Shown here: positions 54,268-64,000 of the stretch, in pieces
Numbering within the stretch: the stretch's first letter is position 1
How the letters are laid out: each line of letters begins with the position of its first letter
NCBI RefSeq assembly: GCF_000425125.1
Contig: NZ_KE384308.1
Span: 116,838-180,837 of the forward strand
Length of the DNA: 64,000 nt
DNA from: Paenibacillus taiwanensis DSM 18679
GTDB taxonomy: Bacteria > Bacillota > Bacilli > Paenibacillales > Paenibacillaceae
Direction of reading: 5' to 3'
Program-made: the position numbers and the translations under genes
The notes under the pieces: model-generated
Database searches by the model: none
Told to the model about the DNA's origin: nothing
The model's input: only the letters and a program-made list of their open reading frames with translations

Positions 54268-54329
54268 AGTTCGTTACTCCTAACGATTAGTCGATTAGTC
54301 ATATATTTAATGATTGTGGTAGCATTGCG

Positions 54330-55040
54330 CTACGTCACACCACCTTCTTTATGTAATTGAAGCCGCTTCTCCACCATTGTGGTCAGCCTTTCAATCAAAA
54401 TCGTTAATGACCAATAAATGATCGCTGCTGCAATGTAAGACTCAAGAAACTTCCAGTTGGAAGAAGCTATAATTTGAGATTTGGCGTTAATATCAACTAC
54501 AGAAACGGTAAAAACAAGCGTTGATCCATGCAGCATGCTAATGGTGCTGTTCGACAAATTTGGCAGCACAATTGCAAAGGCTTGTGGGAATACAATTCGA
54601 CTTAGCGCTTGCGGTGTTGTCATGCCGATAGCATAAGCGGCTTCAATCTGTCCCTTATTGACGGCGAGCAAACCTGAACGGACCACTTCTGACAAGTACG
54701 CCCCTGCTGTTATGGAAAACGAAATATAAGCAAATGCAATCATCGGGATCGAGATGGATCGGAAAGACCAACCGAACTGGGCTGAAAGGGAGTCTACAAG
54801 AATGGGAAGCCCGAAGTAGATAAGCAGAAGATGAATCAGCATAGGCGTTCCACGAACAAAAGTGACATACGATGCAGCCACATAATGTAATACAGGAACT
54901 TTGTACAATCTGATCAAGGCTACTATCGTGCCTATGAACAGTCCGCACAAAATCGATACTGCTGTAATGGACAACGTCGTTGGAATGGCAGCTATTAATT
55001 GCAGCAGCGCTGTTCCAATAAAGGAGAGATCAAGCTTCAT
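54330..55040 (-). CDS. polar amino acid (cystine-type) ABC transporter permease
   Basis: 236 residues, HisM/TcyM-like permease: YVTFVRGTPMLIHLLLIYFGLP and the EAA-type loop GQIEAAYAIGMTTPQALSRIVFPQAFAIVLPNLSN. Overlaps the preceding permease gene by four bases (ATGA). The two form the membrane heterodimer. No ATPase gene lies in this group. Confidence 0.92.
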   Translation of the reverse strand: MKLDLSFIGTALLQLIAAIPTTLSITAVSILCGLFIGTIVALIRLYKVPVLHYVAASYVTFVRGTPMLIHLLLIYFGLPILVDSLSAQFGWSFRSISIPMIAFAYISFSITAGAYLSEVVRSGLLAVNKGQIEAAYAIGMTTPQALSRIVFPQAFAIVLPNLSNSTISMLHGSTLVFTVSVVDINAKSQIIASSNWKFLESYIAAAIIYWSLTILIERLTTMVEKRLQLHKEGGVT

Positions 55041-55825
55041 AAACCCGCCTCCTCTTTGCGAATTTTAACGGTAACGGCCATAAAGAGACGGACGAACACG
55101 TTGCTGCTGCGTTTCGTTGGGTTACTAGAGTCCGTTATGGCTTCATGACGCAGAAGCCGTTTTTCGATGTGCTTAAACCCTTTCTCAAGCGCCAAGCTGA
55201 TCATGAAGTAAACTACCGCAAGCGAAATGTATATTTCAGCAAAGCGGTGTGATATCGTTCCGAGTGTTTGGGCCTTTCCCGTTATTTCCATAATGCCTAA
55301 TGTAAACGCAAGTGAAGTGTCTTTTAAATTACCGATAACTACGTTTGCGAAGACTGGTACCGAAATGGCCAGTGCCTGTGGCTGCACAATACGACTGAAA
55401 GCTTGAAAGCCATTCATGCCTACGGCGTAAGCAGCTTCAATCTGTCCCCGATCCACTGCCGCAACAGCTCCACGAATCACTTCAGAAATAAAAGCGCCGC
55501 TGTGCAAGGAGTAAGTTAAAATAACGAAGTAAAGCGCAGATATTCTGGACACGTCAAGTTGAAAAAGCTTTAGAAATTCTGGCACACCGTAGTAGAACAG
55601 GAAGAGCTGAATAAGAATCGGTGTACCTCTAAAAAACGAAACATATATTTGCGACAGCTGCTGAAGAATTGGGATACGATAAAGTCGAGGTAGCGCAACA
55701 AGCAGTCCCAACAGCAGACCGAGCAGGATCGAGCTGGACACAATAACCAACGTAACTTTTAAAGACGGAAGCAGCTTTACAACGTATTCCAATACATAGG
55801 CAATTTCAAATGGATGTTGGCCCAT
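55037..55825 (-). CDS. polar amino acid (cystine-type) ABC transporter permease
   Basis: 262 residues: YVSFFRGTPILIQLFLFYYGVPEFL and GQIEAAYAVGMNGFQAFSRIVQPQALAISVPVFANV, with a basic C-terminal tail of about 30 residues. It resembles TcyL/YtmL-type permeases. AGGTGAG lies ahead of the ATG, 53 bases after the binding-protein gene. Confidence 0.92.
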   Translation of the reverse strand: MGQHPFEIAYVLEYVVKLLPSLKVTLVIVSSSILLGLLLGLLVALPRLYRIPILQQLSQIYVSFFRGTPILIQLFLFYYGVPEFLKLFQLDVSRISALYFVILTYSLHSGAFISEVIRGAVAAVDRGQIEAAYAVGMNGFQAFSRIVQPQALAISVPVFANVVIGNLKDTSLAFTLGIMEITGKAQTLGTISHRFAEIYISLAVVYFMISLALEKGFKHIEKRLLRHEAITDSSNPTKRSSNVFVRLFMAVTVKIRKEEAGL

Positions 55826-55878
55826 CTCTCGTTCTCACCTTCCTGGCAGGGACATCTCGTTCGCACATAGCTGACTCC

Positions 55879-56721
55879 TTACTTAGAAAAGTCTTGGCCA
55901 AGCCATTGCGTGCTTAATTTACTAAGTGTGCCATCCGCTTTAAGTTCTTTAATCGTGGCGTCAACAGTATTGGCAAGCTCCTGTGATGCAGCATCACTTT
56001 TACGGAATACGTATAAAATGTTGCCTTCATTTAAAGCATTTCCTACTGTTTTCAGTTTCCCCTGCGGATCTTTAAGCGGAAGAAGGAAGTCCGCCCCGAT
56101 CGTTGCATCTACACGTCCTGAAGATACTTGCAGCACTTCGTCATTGGCATCGTTTTGCTGGTACACGATATTAATCGCATTGTTGTGCTCCTTGTTATAA
56201 TTTTCAAGAATTTGAGCTTGGGCACTAGTTGGACCGATGAGCACTTTTTTGCCTTTCAGATCATCAAGCGACTGTATAGATTCCTTGTTATCGGATGCAA
56301 TGATGATTTTGTTTCGCCAGTAGGCGTAAGGCTCTTGGTTAAATAGAAACTTTTGTTCACGCTCTGGATTTTTCTCAAATAAATGTGCTGCTAGATCAAT
56401 TTTTTTAGTTTCCAGACTAAGCAATATGTTTGCGAAATCCATCGTTTGAAACTCGAATTCATATTGGGGAAGACGTTTATCGATCTCTCGGATTACCTCT
56501 ACGTCATAACCTGTAAGCTCACCTTTTTCATTGATAAAAGCAACTTGCTCAAAATCACTCCCTGTACCAACTATTACCTTTTTAATTTCCGTGGCCGAAT
56601 TCGTTGCAGTTGAGGATGCAGTGCCGCTAGTTTTGCCGTTTGTGTCCTGCAAATCACTCCCGCAGCCGGATACAATAAAGACAAAACCAAGTACAATTGC
56701 AAACACGGATAATTTTCGCAT
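55879..56721 (-). CDS. polar amino acid (cystine-type) ABC transporter binding lipoprotein
   Basis: 280 residues. Lipobox FIVSGCGSD, then a family 3 binding protein: KVIVGTGSDFEQVAFINEKGELTGYDVEVIREIDKRL, FAYWRNKIIIASDNKESIQSLDDLKGKKVLIGPTSAQAQIL. It resembles TcyJ/K, which bind cystine or S-substituted cysteines. GGGAGG precedes the ATG. An imperfect repeat TTATTCCTAGTGGATAA (56759-56775) lies just upstream and could be a sulfur-regulator site; this is weak. Confidence 0.92.
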   Translation of the reverse strand: MRKLSVFAIVLGFVFIVSGCGSDLQDTNGKTSGTASSTATNSATEIKKVIVGTGSDFEQVAFINEKGELTGYDVEVIREIDKRLPQYEFEFQTMDFANILLSLETKKIDLAAHLFEKNPEREQKFLFNQEPYAYWRNKIIIASDNKESIQSLDDLKGKKVLIGPTSAQAQILENYNKEHNNAINIVYQQNDANDEVLQVSSGRVDATIGADFLLPLKDPQGKLKTVGNALNEGNILYVFRKSDAASQELANTVDATIKELKADGTLSKLSTQWLGQDFSK

Positions 56722-57007
56722 AAACGTATGCCTCCCATGATTTCATTTCATAAACTTATTATTCCTAGTGGATAACTAAGATTAAGATTGAAATTACTTT
56801 AGCACCTGACAATACGCGCGGTCAATGCATTCGATAATAGATAAATTCTATATGTAAATTCAATTGTTCAATAGTTAATCTATTTCCGCGTACAGGGCGA
56901 TGAAAGTATTGCACAAATAAAAGCGCAACATATTAAAACCAATTTTACTTCCAAATGTGATACAACTAAAAAAGAATGAAGATCGTATGATTGGAGGTAC
57001 TCCGTTG

Positions 57008-57928
57008 ATGACTGAACGTCAGGAGTTACAAGCTGAGGAAATAATAATAGACGTGCCTGCGCTTTTTAGATTCGATCAAAATGTTAACTACTTATCCCGC
57101 TCTGCCAATGAATGTATGCTGCACGTTGAGGATAAACAGATTATTAAAGCGATCCCGTTGAAGCAAGAGAACGTAATCGTAGCCATTCGCGAGGGGGATC
57201 ATCAAACGCTAGCTGCTCGTATATGGGGTCTTAAATCTGCTGAAAGGATAGAGGCGAAGGAGGAGGTCGTTCAATACATTCGGAATTGGTTCGACCTTGA
57301 TACTGATTTAGAGCCATTCTATCTTATGGCAGAGGGGGACACTTTGCTGCAACCTACCGTGGATTCCTTTTATGGTCTGCGAATCGTTGGCATTTCAAAC
57401 CTGTTTGAAGCGATTTGCTGGGGTATTATTGGACAACAAATTAATCTTGCATTTGCCTATACGTTAAAGAGACGATTTGTTGAAAAATATGGAACACTTA
57501 TAACACATAATGGATACGATTGTTGGCTGTTTCCCTCCCCGCAATCTATTGCCTCCTTATCCGTTAAGGAATTAGAAGCATTACAGTTTACTAGCCGCAA
57601 AAGTGAATACATTATTGGTGTGGCGCGTCTGATTGCAGATGGCAGTCTGAGTAAAGAACGTCTGTTGGCGACAGGCAGTTGTAAAGATGCTGAACGAATG
57701 CTCGTTCAAATTCGGGGCATAGGCCCTTGGACGGCTAATTACGTGATAATGCGCTGCTTGCGTCTGCAGTCAGCCTTTCCAATTGATGATGTCGGACTTC
57801 ATAATGCCATTAAGCTTCGGCTTGCTATGGATCGGAAACCAACAAAAGATGAAATTATTAATCTGTCCCGTACATGGACAAATTGGGAGGCATACGCGAC
57901 CTTTTACTTGTGGAGATGGCTATATTAA
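57008..57928 (+). CDS. alkA: DNA-3-methyladenine glycosylase II (AlkA-like, HhH-GPD)
   Basis: About 306 residues. The helix-hairpin-helix LVQIRGIGPWTANYVIMR (near residue 225) and the following FPIDDVGLHNAIK with the catalytic Asp are typical of AlkA. ICWGIIGQQINLAFAYTLKRRF is the preceding conserved helix; the N-terminal 100 residues form the AlkA beta domain. It removes alkylated purines from DNA. ATG at 57008 follows TTGGAGGTA; an upstream extension lacks a site. Divergent from the cystine-type importer. Confidence 0.9.
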   Translation: MTERQELQAEEIIIDVPALFRFDQNVNYLSRSANECMLHVEDKQIIKAIPLKQENVIVAIREGDHQTLAARIWGLKSAERIEAKEEVVQYIRNWFDLDTDLEPFYLMAEGDTLLQPTVDSFYGLRIVGISNLFEAICWGIIGQQINLAFAYTLKRRFVEKYGTLITHNGYDCWLFPSPQSIASLSVKELEALQFTSRKSEYIIGVARLIADGSLSKERLLATGSCKDAERMLVQIRGIGPWTANYVIMRCLRLQSAFPIDDVGLHNAIKLRLAMDRKPTKDEIINLSRTWTNWEAYATFYLWRWLY

Positions 57929-57965
57929 GTTAATGGCCAATAAACTGAAAAGCTCATAAAACAAA

Positions 57966-58010
57966 GAGCAGTCCCTGTAGCGGTTCGTTAACCGTCTGCA
58001 AGAACTGCTC
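57966..58010. terminator. terminator between alkA and glpD
   Basis: GAGCAGT.C / ACTGCTC outer stem with inner GGTT/AACC; between convergent genes, T-rich only weakly. Confidence 0.6.
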
Positions 58011-58049
58011 CTTTAGCGACCATTTCTGTTCATATCGCAGCATGTAACA

Positions 58050-59723
58050 TTACTTTGCCATTTCTACCTGTGGAAAGACAGCTTGATGTAGACACGTATC
58101 AAGTTCTTCCCTGTATTTTGTTTGCTGCTCAGCCGTCCAATCCAGATGAGCAGCCATAAAAGCTATAACAGGCTGCTTCCATTGGTGCACCCACTGGATA
58201 TTAAAGAACAGTGCGCCTGTACGGCGAATGAAGAAATCAACCGGCTTCATCGTTAATTCCTCATGCATGGCGTACACAAGTGGTATGAGCACCTCTAGTG
58301 GTAGTCCACTGGCTGACGTTTGATCACGATAACGATCCACCAACTCGAAAAGGTCATCCACGTTAGAACCATAAGATTGCACCCAGCGTTTAGCTAAAGC
58401 AGGATCGAGTCCACGACGAACCCCCTCGTCCACCTTGTTCTGTATATAACGTGGGAATGCACTTGACCCTCCCACATGCCCACCAGAGATTGGCATTTGC
58501 TTCGTCTTGGCTGCAACAAAAGTGCGGCCATCTGCTTGCACCAGCAGGCGCATGACCAAATCAACTATCATTTCTGCCATCTTCCGATAGCCTGTCAGCT
58601 TGCCGCCTGCAATTGTAATCAGGCCAGATGGCGATTGCCAAATCTCGTCACGGCGGGAAATTTCGGATGCATTTTTGCCTTCTTCATAAATGAGCGGCCT
58701 TACCCCTGCCCAACTCGATTCAATATCATCAACTGTAAGCTTCACGGTTGGGAACATGTAAGCAATTGCATCCATAATGTAATCGCGATCTTCCTTTGTC
58801 ATAACTGGCTGAACCGGGTCCGCTTTATAGAACGTGTCTGTTGTCCCTACGTAAGCCTTGCCATCTCGCGGAATGGCAAACACCATCCGCCCGTCTGGTG
58901 TATCAAAGTATACCGCTTGCTTAAGCGGGAACTTCGCTTGATCGATCACAAGATGTACACCTTTTGACAATTGCAGATGTTTACCTGTCTTGGAGTGATC
59001 TTTGTTCCGCAGCTCATCAACCCAAGGTCCTGCTGCATTAATTATTTTTTTGGCACGAAACTCGTGTGCATGTCCATTTAATTGATCAACGACTCGCACA
59101 CCAACCATTTTGCCATCTTCGTATACAAATGAATCTACCTTCATATAGTTTAAGGCCAGCGCACCGTGATGCACAGCTTCCTTCATCACTTCAATCGTCA
59201 AGCGGGCATCATCTGTGCGATATTCTACATAATAACCGCCACCTAGCAGCCCATCTCGTTTTAAGAGCGGCTCACGTTTTAGCGTCTCTTGCTCTGCCAG
59301 CATTCGTCTCCGTTCACTACGCTTTACGCCAGCTAGAAAATCATAGACACGCAGCCCGATGCCTGTGCTGAACTTGCCAAATGTTCCCCCGCGATGAAGC
59401 GGCAGCAGCATCCATTCCGGAGTCGTTACATGTGGTCCGTTCTCGTACACAATCGCACGTTCTTTCCCTACCTCTGCTACCGTTTTCACATCAAATTGCT
59501 TTAAATATCGAAGCCCACCATGCACCAGCTTCGTTGACCGACTTGAAGTTCCGGCGGCAAAGTCCTGCATTTCGAACAATGCTGTACGTAACCCTCTTGT
59601 TGTAGCGTCCAAAGCAATTCCTGCACCTGTAATTCCACCCCCAATGACGATAACGTCAAGTGGCTGCTGCCCCATTCCTTCTATAATCGATTTACGCGCT
59701 GTTGCGGAAAATGTATTTAACAT
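58050..59723 (-). CDS. glpD: aerobic glycerol-3-phosphate dehydrogenase
   Basis: About 557 residues. FAD site [29 protein letters not shown], then [48 protein letters not shown] and the C-terminal DAO_C helical domain. It oxidises glycerol-3-phosphate to dihydroxyacetone phosphate and feeds electrons to quinone at the membrane. Start at 59723 behind GGAGGGTCC. A terminator hairpin (59766-59812) lies in its leader, as in Bacillus glpD, so GlpP antitermination is expected. Confidence 0.97.
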   Translation of the reverse strand: MLNTFSATARKSIIEGMGQQPLDVIVIGGGITGAGIALDATTRGLRTALFEMQDFAAGTSSRSTKLVHGGLRYLKQFDVKTVAEVGKERAIVYENGPHVTTPEWMLLPLHRGGTFGKFSTGIGLRVYDFLAGVKRSERRRMLAEQETLKREPLLKRDGLLGGGYYVEYRTDDARLTIEVMKEAVHHGALALNYMKVDSFVYEDGKMVGVRVVDQLNGHAHEFRAKKIINAAGPWVDELRNKDHSKTGKHLQLSKGVHLVIDQAKFPLKQAVYFDTPDGRMVFAIPRDGKAYVGTTDTFYKADPVQPVMTKEDRDYIMDAIAYMFPTVKLTVDDIESSWAGVRPLIYEEGKNASEISRRDEIWQSPSGLITIAGGKLTGYRKMAEMIVDLVMRLLVQADGRTFVAAKTKQMPISGGHVGGSSAFPRYIQNKVDEGVRRGLDPALAKRWVQSYGSNVDDLFELVDRYRDQTSASGLPLEVLIPLVYAMHEELTMKPVDFFIRRTGALFFNIQWVHQWKQPVIAFMAAHLDWTAEQQTKYREELDTCLHQAVFPQVEMAK

Positions 59724-59765
59724 CTGATGGACCCTCCTGGTCATGGAAACGGTATATAATAAGAA

Positions 59766-59812
59766 AAACCGCAATAACACTACAGTTCTAGACTATAGTG
59801 CAATTGCGGTTT
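59766..59812 (-). terminator. glpD leader terminator, probable GlpP antitermination site
   Basis: On the minus strand AAACCGCAAT (from 59812) pairs with ATTGCGGTTT, with further ACTATAGT/ACTGTAGT pairing inside, followed by TTCTTATTATA, 43 bases before the glpD start. It also ends glpK transcripts. Confidence 0.8.
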
Positions 59813-59872
59813 CTCTGCTCTCCAACCGAATCTAAATATTAACTTATTTAAAATTGTAACATAGTTGAGTCG

Positions 59873-61426
<1,554 letters not shown>

Positions 61427-61448
61427 TCATGCGCTGACCATTATTCCT

Positions 61449-62261
61449 CTATATTGAGGCTTGACGGCTTGTCCCTTTTGAGGAAATAAACAAGGAGAGG
61501 ACAAGAATAACTGCTGCCACCCCTAACACTACCCATACCCTATAATCTGACGTGCTTAGAAATACATTTTTATAAAATAAACCGCCAAGTGCTCCCCCGA
61601 GCAATGGTCCGACAACAGGTATCCAGGCATACTTCCAATTAGAACTGCCCTTGCCTGCTATTGGGAGAATCATATGTGCAATTCTTGGCCCTAAGTCACG
61701 TGCTGGGTTGATCGCATAACCTGTCGTACCACCAAGCGATAGTCCGATGCTGACAATGAGGAAGCCCACAATAAGCGGATTTAAGCCGTCCGTGAATTTA
61801 TTCGCTCCAATCGCCAAAATGCCAAGCACCAATATAAATGTACCAATCATCTCACTGATCAAATTGGAGAACGGATGATAAACAGCTGGACCTGTTGCAA
61901 ACACACCCAACTTTGTTGCAGGGTCTTCAGTTAGTTTCCAGTGCGGTAAGTAATGTAAGTATACGATGACAGCACCTGCAATCGCACCAATCAATTGTCC
62001 GGCCATATAGGACGGTACGTCTGCCCAAGGGAAGCTGCCTATTAAGGCTAGTCCCAACGTTAGCGCCGGATTTAAGTGCGCCCCGCTGATCGATCCTACC
62101 GCATAAGCGGCAACGGCAACTGCCAATCCCCAGCCCATCGTGATGACGATCCAGCCTGAATTAGCTGCATAAGACTTCTTAAGTGAAACACCTGCACATA
62201 CGCCGCCACCGAGTGCAATCAGAATCATAGTTCCGATCACTTCGCCCCAAAATGCTGACAT
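61449..62261 (-). CDS. glpF: glycerol uptake facilitator (aquaglyceroporin)
   Basis: About 270 residues, six membrane segments with both pore motifs: GSISGAHLNPALTLGLA (first NPA) and TGYAINPARDLGPRI (second NPA with the selectivity Arg). Start at 62261 behind GGAGGGTTT. It lets glycerol diffuse in and precedes glpK. Its promoter lies at the glpP 3' end with a cre site, and a terminator hairpin in the 120-base leader fits GlpP control. Confidence 0.96.
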   Translation of the reverse strand: MSAFWGEVIGTMILIALGGGVCAGVSLKKSYAANSGWIVITMGWGLAVAVAAYAVGSISGAHLNPALTLGLALIGSFPWADVPSYMAGQLIGAIAGAVIVYLHYLPHWKLTEDPATKLGVFATGPAVYHPFSNLISEMIGTFILVLGILAIGANKFTDGLNPLIVGFLIVSIGLSLGGTTGYAINPARDLGPRIAHMILPIAGKGSSNWKYAWIPVVGPLLGGALGGLFYKNVFLSTSDYRVWVVLGVAAVILVLSLFISSKGTSRQASI

Positions 62262-62311
62262 ATTAAACCCTCCTGTTGTCAATTATAGATGCGGTTAGGC
62301 GTTAAGAACAC

Positions 62312-62384
62312 AAAAAGACCTACTATCAATTACACGCAGCTGCTCTAAACATATAGAGCTAAAGGCGTGTTTGAAAGTAGATCT
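62312..62384 (-). terminator. glpF leader terminator, probable GlpP antitermination site
   Basis: Minus-strand RNA: AGATCTACTTTCAAACACGC pairs with GCGTGTAATTGATAGTAGG and TCT, with one bulge and an inner GCTCTA/TAGAGC hairpin, then TTTTTGTG, about 50 bases ahead of glpF. Sits between the promoter (62419-62447) and the gene. Confidence 0.85.
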
Positions 62385-62418
62385 CCAAGTCTCCGTAACG
62401 TTTATTAACTTAGTTCAA

Positions 62419-62447
62419 ATTTTATTTTAAATTGAAAGCGTTGTCAA
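62419..62447 (-). promoter_or_regulatory. glpF promoter overlapped by a CcpA cre site
   Basis: Minus strand TTGACA (62442-62447), 17-base spacer, TAAAAT (62419-62424). The plus-strand sequence 62432-62446, TTGAAAGCGTTGTCA, fits the cre consensus WTGNAANCGNWNNCW fully and overlaps the -35, so catabolite repression by CcpA is expected. Confidence 0.85.
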
Positions 62448-63008
62448 TCACTTTTTTTCATACAATGTCCACAATTGTTTGTTTGAGGTGGTTACCGCTT
62501 CTGCTCCCGCCTGTAAAGCCAGCTCTACATCTTCATTTGTTGAAATAAAACCTCCCGCAAGAATCGGCAAATTTGTGCTTTGCTTTACCTTCCGAATGAC
62601 GTTTGGCATGCCGCCTGGCAGCACTTCAATGACATCGGGCTGTGTATTCTGGAGCAGCTTGAAGCTTTTTTCTAACGCGCTGTTGTCAATCAAAAATATT
62701 CGCTGCACAGCAACGACACCTTTTTGCTTTGCTTTCTGAATCACGCTTGCTTTCGTTGATAGAATTCCGTACGGGCGATATTCCTGACAGAGGTATTCCG
62801 TTGCGTATGCGTCACTTTGGAGGCCTTGGATCAAATCAATATGCAGAAACAATTTTTTGTTGGCGCGGTGTACCATTTGACATGCATTTTTTAATTGAGC
62901 AACGTGCATATCAAGCAAGACCAAGTATTCGAAGGAGGAGGATACGGCTTTCTCCAGATCTTTCATTTGGCGTGAGGCGGGTAATATTCGTTGCTTGTAA
63001 AAATCCAT
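62448..63008 (-). CDS. glpP: glycerol-3-phosphate responsive antiterminator
   Basis: 186 residues, normal for GlpP. VLLDMHVAQLKNACQMVHRANKKLFLHIDLIQGL, GILSTKASVIQKAKQKGVVAVQRIFLIDNSALEKS, DVIEVLPGGMPNVI and LPILAGGFISTNEDVELALQAGAEAVTTSN are the TIM-barrel GlpP signatures. When bound to glycerol-3-phosphate it lets RNA polymerase pass the leader terminators of glpF and glpD. AAAGGGG precedes the ATG. Confidence 0.96.
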   Translation of the reverse strand: MDFYKQRILPASRQMKDLEKAVSSSFEYLVLLDMHVAQLKNACQMVHRANKKLFLHIDLIQGLQSDAYATEYLCQEYRPYGILSTKASVIQKAKQKGVVAVQRIFLIDNSALEKSFKLLQNTQPDVIEVLPGGMPNVIRKVKQSTNLPILAGGFISTNEDVELALQAGAEAVTTSNKQLWTLYEKK

Positions 63009-63564
63009 AAGTTGAACCCCTTTTTGAACATCTCTATATGTGTGGTATATGCATAAAACTTTAATCCTACAATTGGATTAATCATATTTTTAAATAATAA
63101 GGAGGATCTATCCGTTATGCAAGAATTACTTCTGAATTATTTTTATCTTTCTTGATTTCCAGAAAAGAACAATACTTTTACCCGCTAATAGAAGCAATGA
63201 AGTAAGAGACAGGAGCATCCACGCACTTAGGTAACCGCTATCCTTATTATGGTTGTATGAATACAGCATTAAACAAGAAAAAAATAATAGTAAAAATCAA
63301 GCAAATACCCACTGCGGTTACTTAATTCGAATTAGAATAGAACTACGATGATACTAGCAAAACAACTTCGTTAGTAGCTTATATACAACCTTACCCCATG
63401 AGTGTATGTTCCTTCTCATTGCGAATGCATCGACACTTTATAAACATTTATGTTGATTAAGTGCCGTTTGTTTATTACACTTTAGCTATATCCTAAAGCC
63501 ATCCGTACATCATACGGCCAATGGATTCAACAATGATAGGAGACAAGAGAGGAAGGGCGATGAC
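63009..63564. other. intergenic region of 556 bases
   Basis: Should hold the glpP promoter (minus) and the VOC gene promoter (plus). A 12-codon plus-strand ORF at 63118 has AGGAGG ahead, and a 47-codon minus-strand frame (63126-63269) encodes one hydrophobic segment but lacks a ribosome binding site. Neither is convincing. Confidence 0.35.
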
Positions 63565-64000
63565 ATGCGTATAAAAGAAATTTTGCTGCAGACCCATCTT
63601 TTGCACGAAATGAAGCAATTTTATGGTGAACAGTTACAATTTCCAATAGAGAATGAGACAACAGATTCCTTCTCTATTCGAGCTGGAGCATCGAAGCTGA
63701 CTTTTCAGCAATGTACTGACAATCAAAATTACTATCATTTTGCCTTTATGATACCTGGAAATCAATTGGATGAAGCAGGACATTGGCTGCAAGAAAGAGG
63801 AGTCATATTGTTCACCAAGGACAATCAAAGTCAATTCTTCTTTGAGGACTGGCATGCAACAGCATCTTATTTTTACGATCCGCAAGGTAATTTAGTTGAA
63901 TTTATTGCCCACCATTCTCTGAACCATTTCGCAGAAACTATTTTTGAACACGACAGCATTATCCGTATAAGTGAGATCGGTCTGCCATTACTTTCAGTAG
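63565..64000 (+). CDS. VOC (glyoxalase-fold) family protein, 3' end outside window
   Basis: Read directly from ATG 63565 behind AGGAAGGG, open to the right edge (145 codons). RIKEILLQTHLLHEMKQFYGEQLQF is the first VOC strand-helix unit, FAFMIPGNQLDEAGHWLQERGV the middle, and SYFYDPQGNLVEFIAHH carries the metal-site Glu in the usual DPxGNLVEF motif. The pattern fits a bleomycin-resistance/dioxygenase-type protein; substrate unknown. Confidence 0.8.
   Translation, partial: MRIKEILLQTHLLHEMKQFYGEQLQFPIENETTDSFSIRAGASKLTFQQCTDNQNYYHFAFMIPGNQLDEAGHWLQERGVILFTKDNQSQFFFEDWHATASYFYDPQGNLVEFIAHHSLNHFAETIFEHDSIIRISEIGLPLLSV

Noticed and set aside
63126-63269. 47-codon minus-strand frame with one hydrophobic segment
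   Set aside because: No ribosome binding site and no recognised family; kept only as a remark in the intergenic entry.

Overview
The window looks like chromosome from a spore-forming Firmicute, most likely Paenibacillus or a close Paenibacillaceae relative. The pointers are strong AGGAGG-type ribosome binding sites, occasional TTG/GTG starts, a YheC/D-type spore-coat ATP-grasp gene, PerR, Fur and CcpA (cre) style operators, a GlpP-type antitermination system, and many DinB, GNAT and MFS genes. No rRNA, tRNA or insertion sequence was recognised. Both ends cut genes: a Cache sensor on the left and a VOC protein on the right.

Layout. 1-6.7 kb: sensor plus membrane-anchored receiver, a large two-domain polyprenyl/terpene synthase-like protein, GNAT, DinB and a WYL regulator. 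7-9.3 kb: two secreted proteins. 9.65-10.23 kb: a type I-C-like CRISPR array with no cas genes in the window. 10.6-12.9 kb: ahpC-ahpF behind two PerR-box-like sites. 13.2-18.4 kb: selO and a Fur-box-controlled siderophore ABC importer without its ATPase. 18.7-35.4 kb: mixed accessory genes (spore coat, efflux pumps, CDF, MocR/EamA pair, FAH/MBL/TetR group, an iron-type AraC regulator with a Fur box).

35.5-52.0 kb is the notable part. Fifteen genes on the minus strand are tightly packed, several joined by TAATG or ATGA overlaps. An oligopeptide-type ABC importer (DppD, DppF, DppB, DppC, binding lipoprotein) is followed by a 57-residue LysW-type amino-group carrier protein, a LysX ligase, a catalytically incomplete DegT-like protein, a complete DegT/DnrJ aminotransferase, a LysY/ArgC-type reductase, a LysZ kinase fused to a LysK M20 hydrolase, a transketolase split in two, an MFS exporter, an L-amino-acid-ligase-like ATP-grasp enzyme and a flavin reductase. 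This is not the lysine or arginine route. The split transketolase and the DegT enzyme match the logic of carrier-protein-mediated diamino-dihydroxyheptanoate (DADH) biosynthesis known from Streptomyces vazabitide A. I infer a secondary metabolite: glutamate loaded on LysW, reduced to the semialdehyde, extended by C2, aminated, released by LysK, perhaps ligated to another amino acid, then exported. The neighbouring importer may take the product back up.

52.1-56.7 kb: a cystine-type importer (no ATPase) with an LLM monooxygenase, DinB and GNAT, resembling sulfur-compound salvage clusters. 57-63 kb: an AlkA-like DNA glycosylase, then the glycerol regulon glpP-glpF-glpK-glpD, with a perfect cre match at the glpF promoter and terminator hairpins before glpF and glpD that fit GlpP antitermination. 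Calls come from reading motifs by eye; no database search was run.
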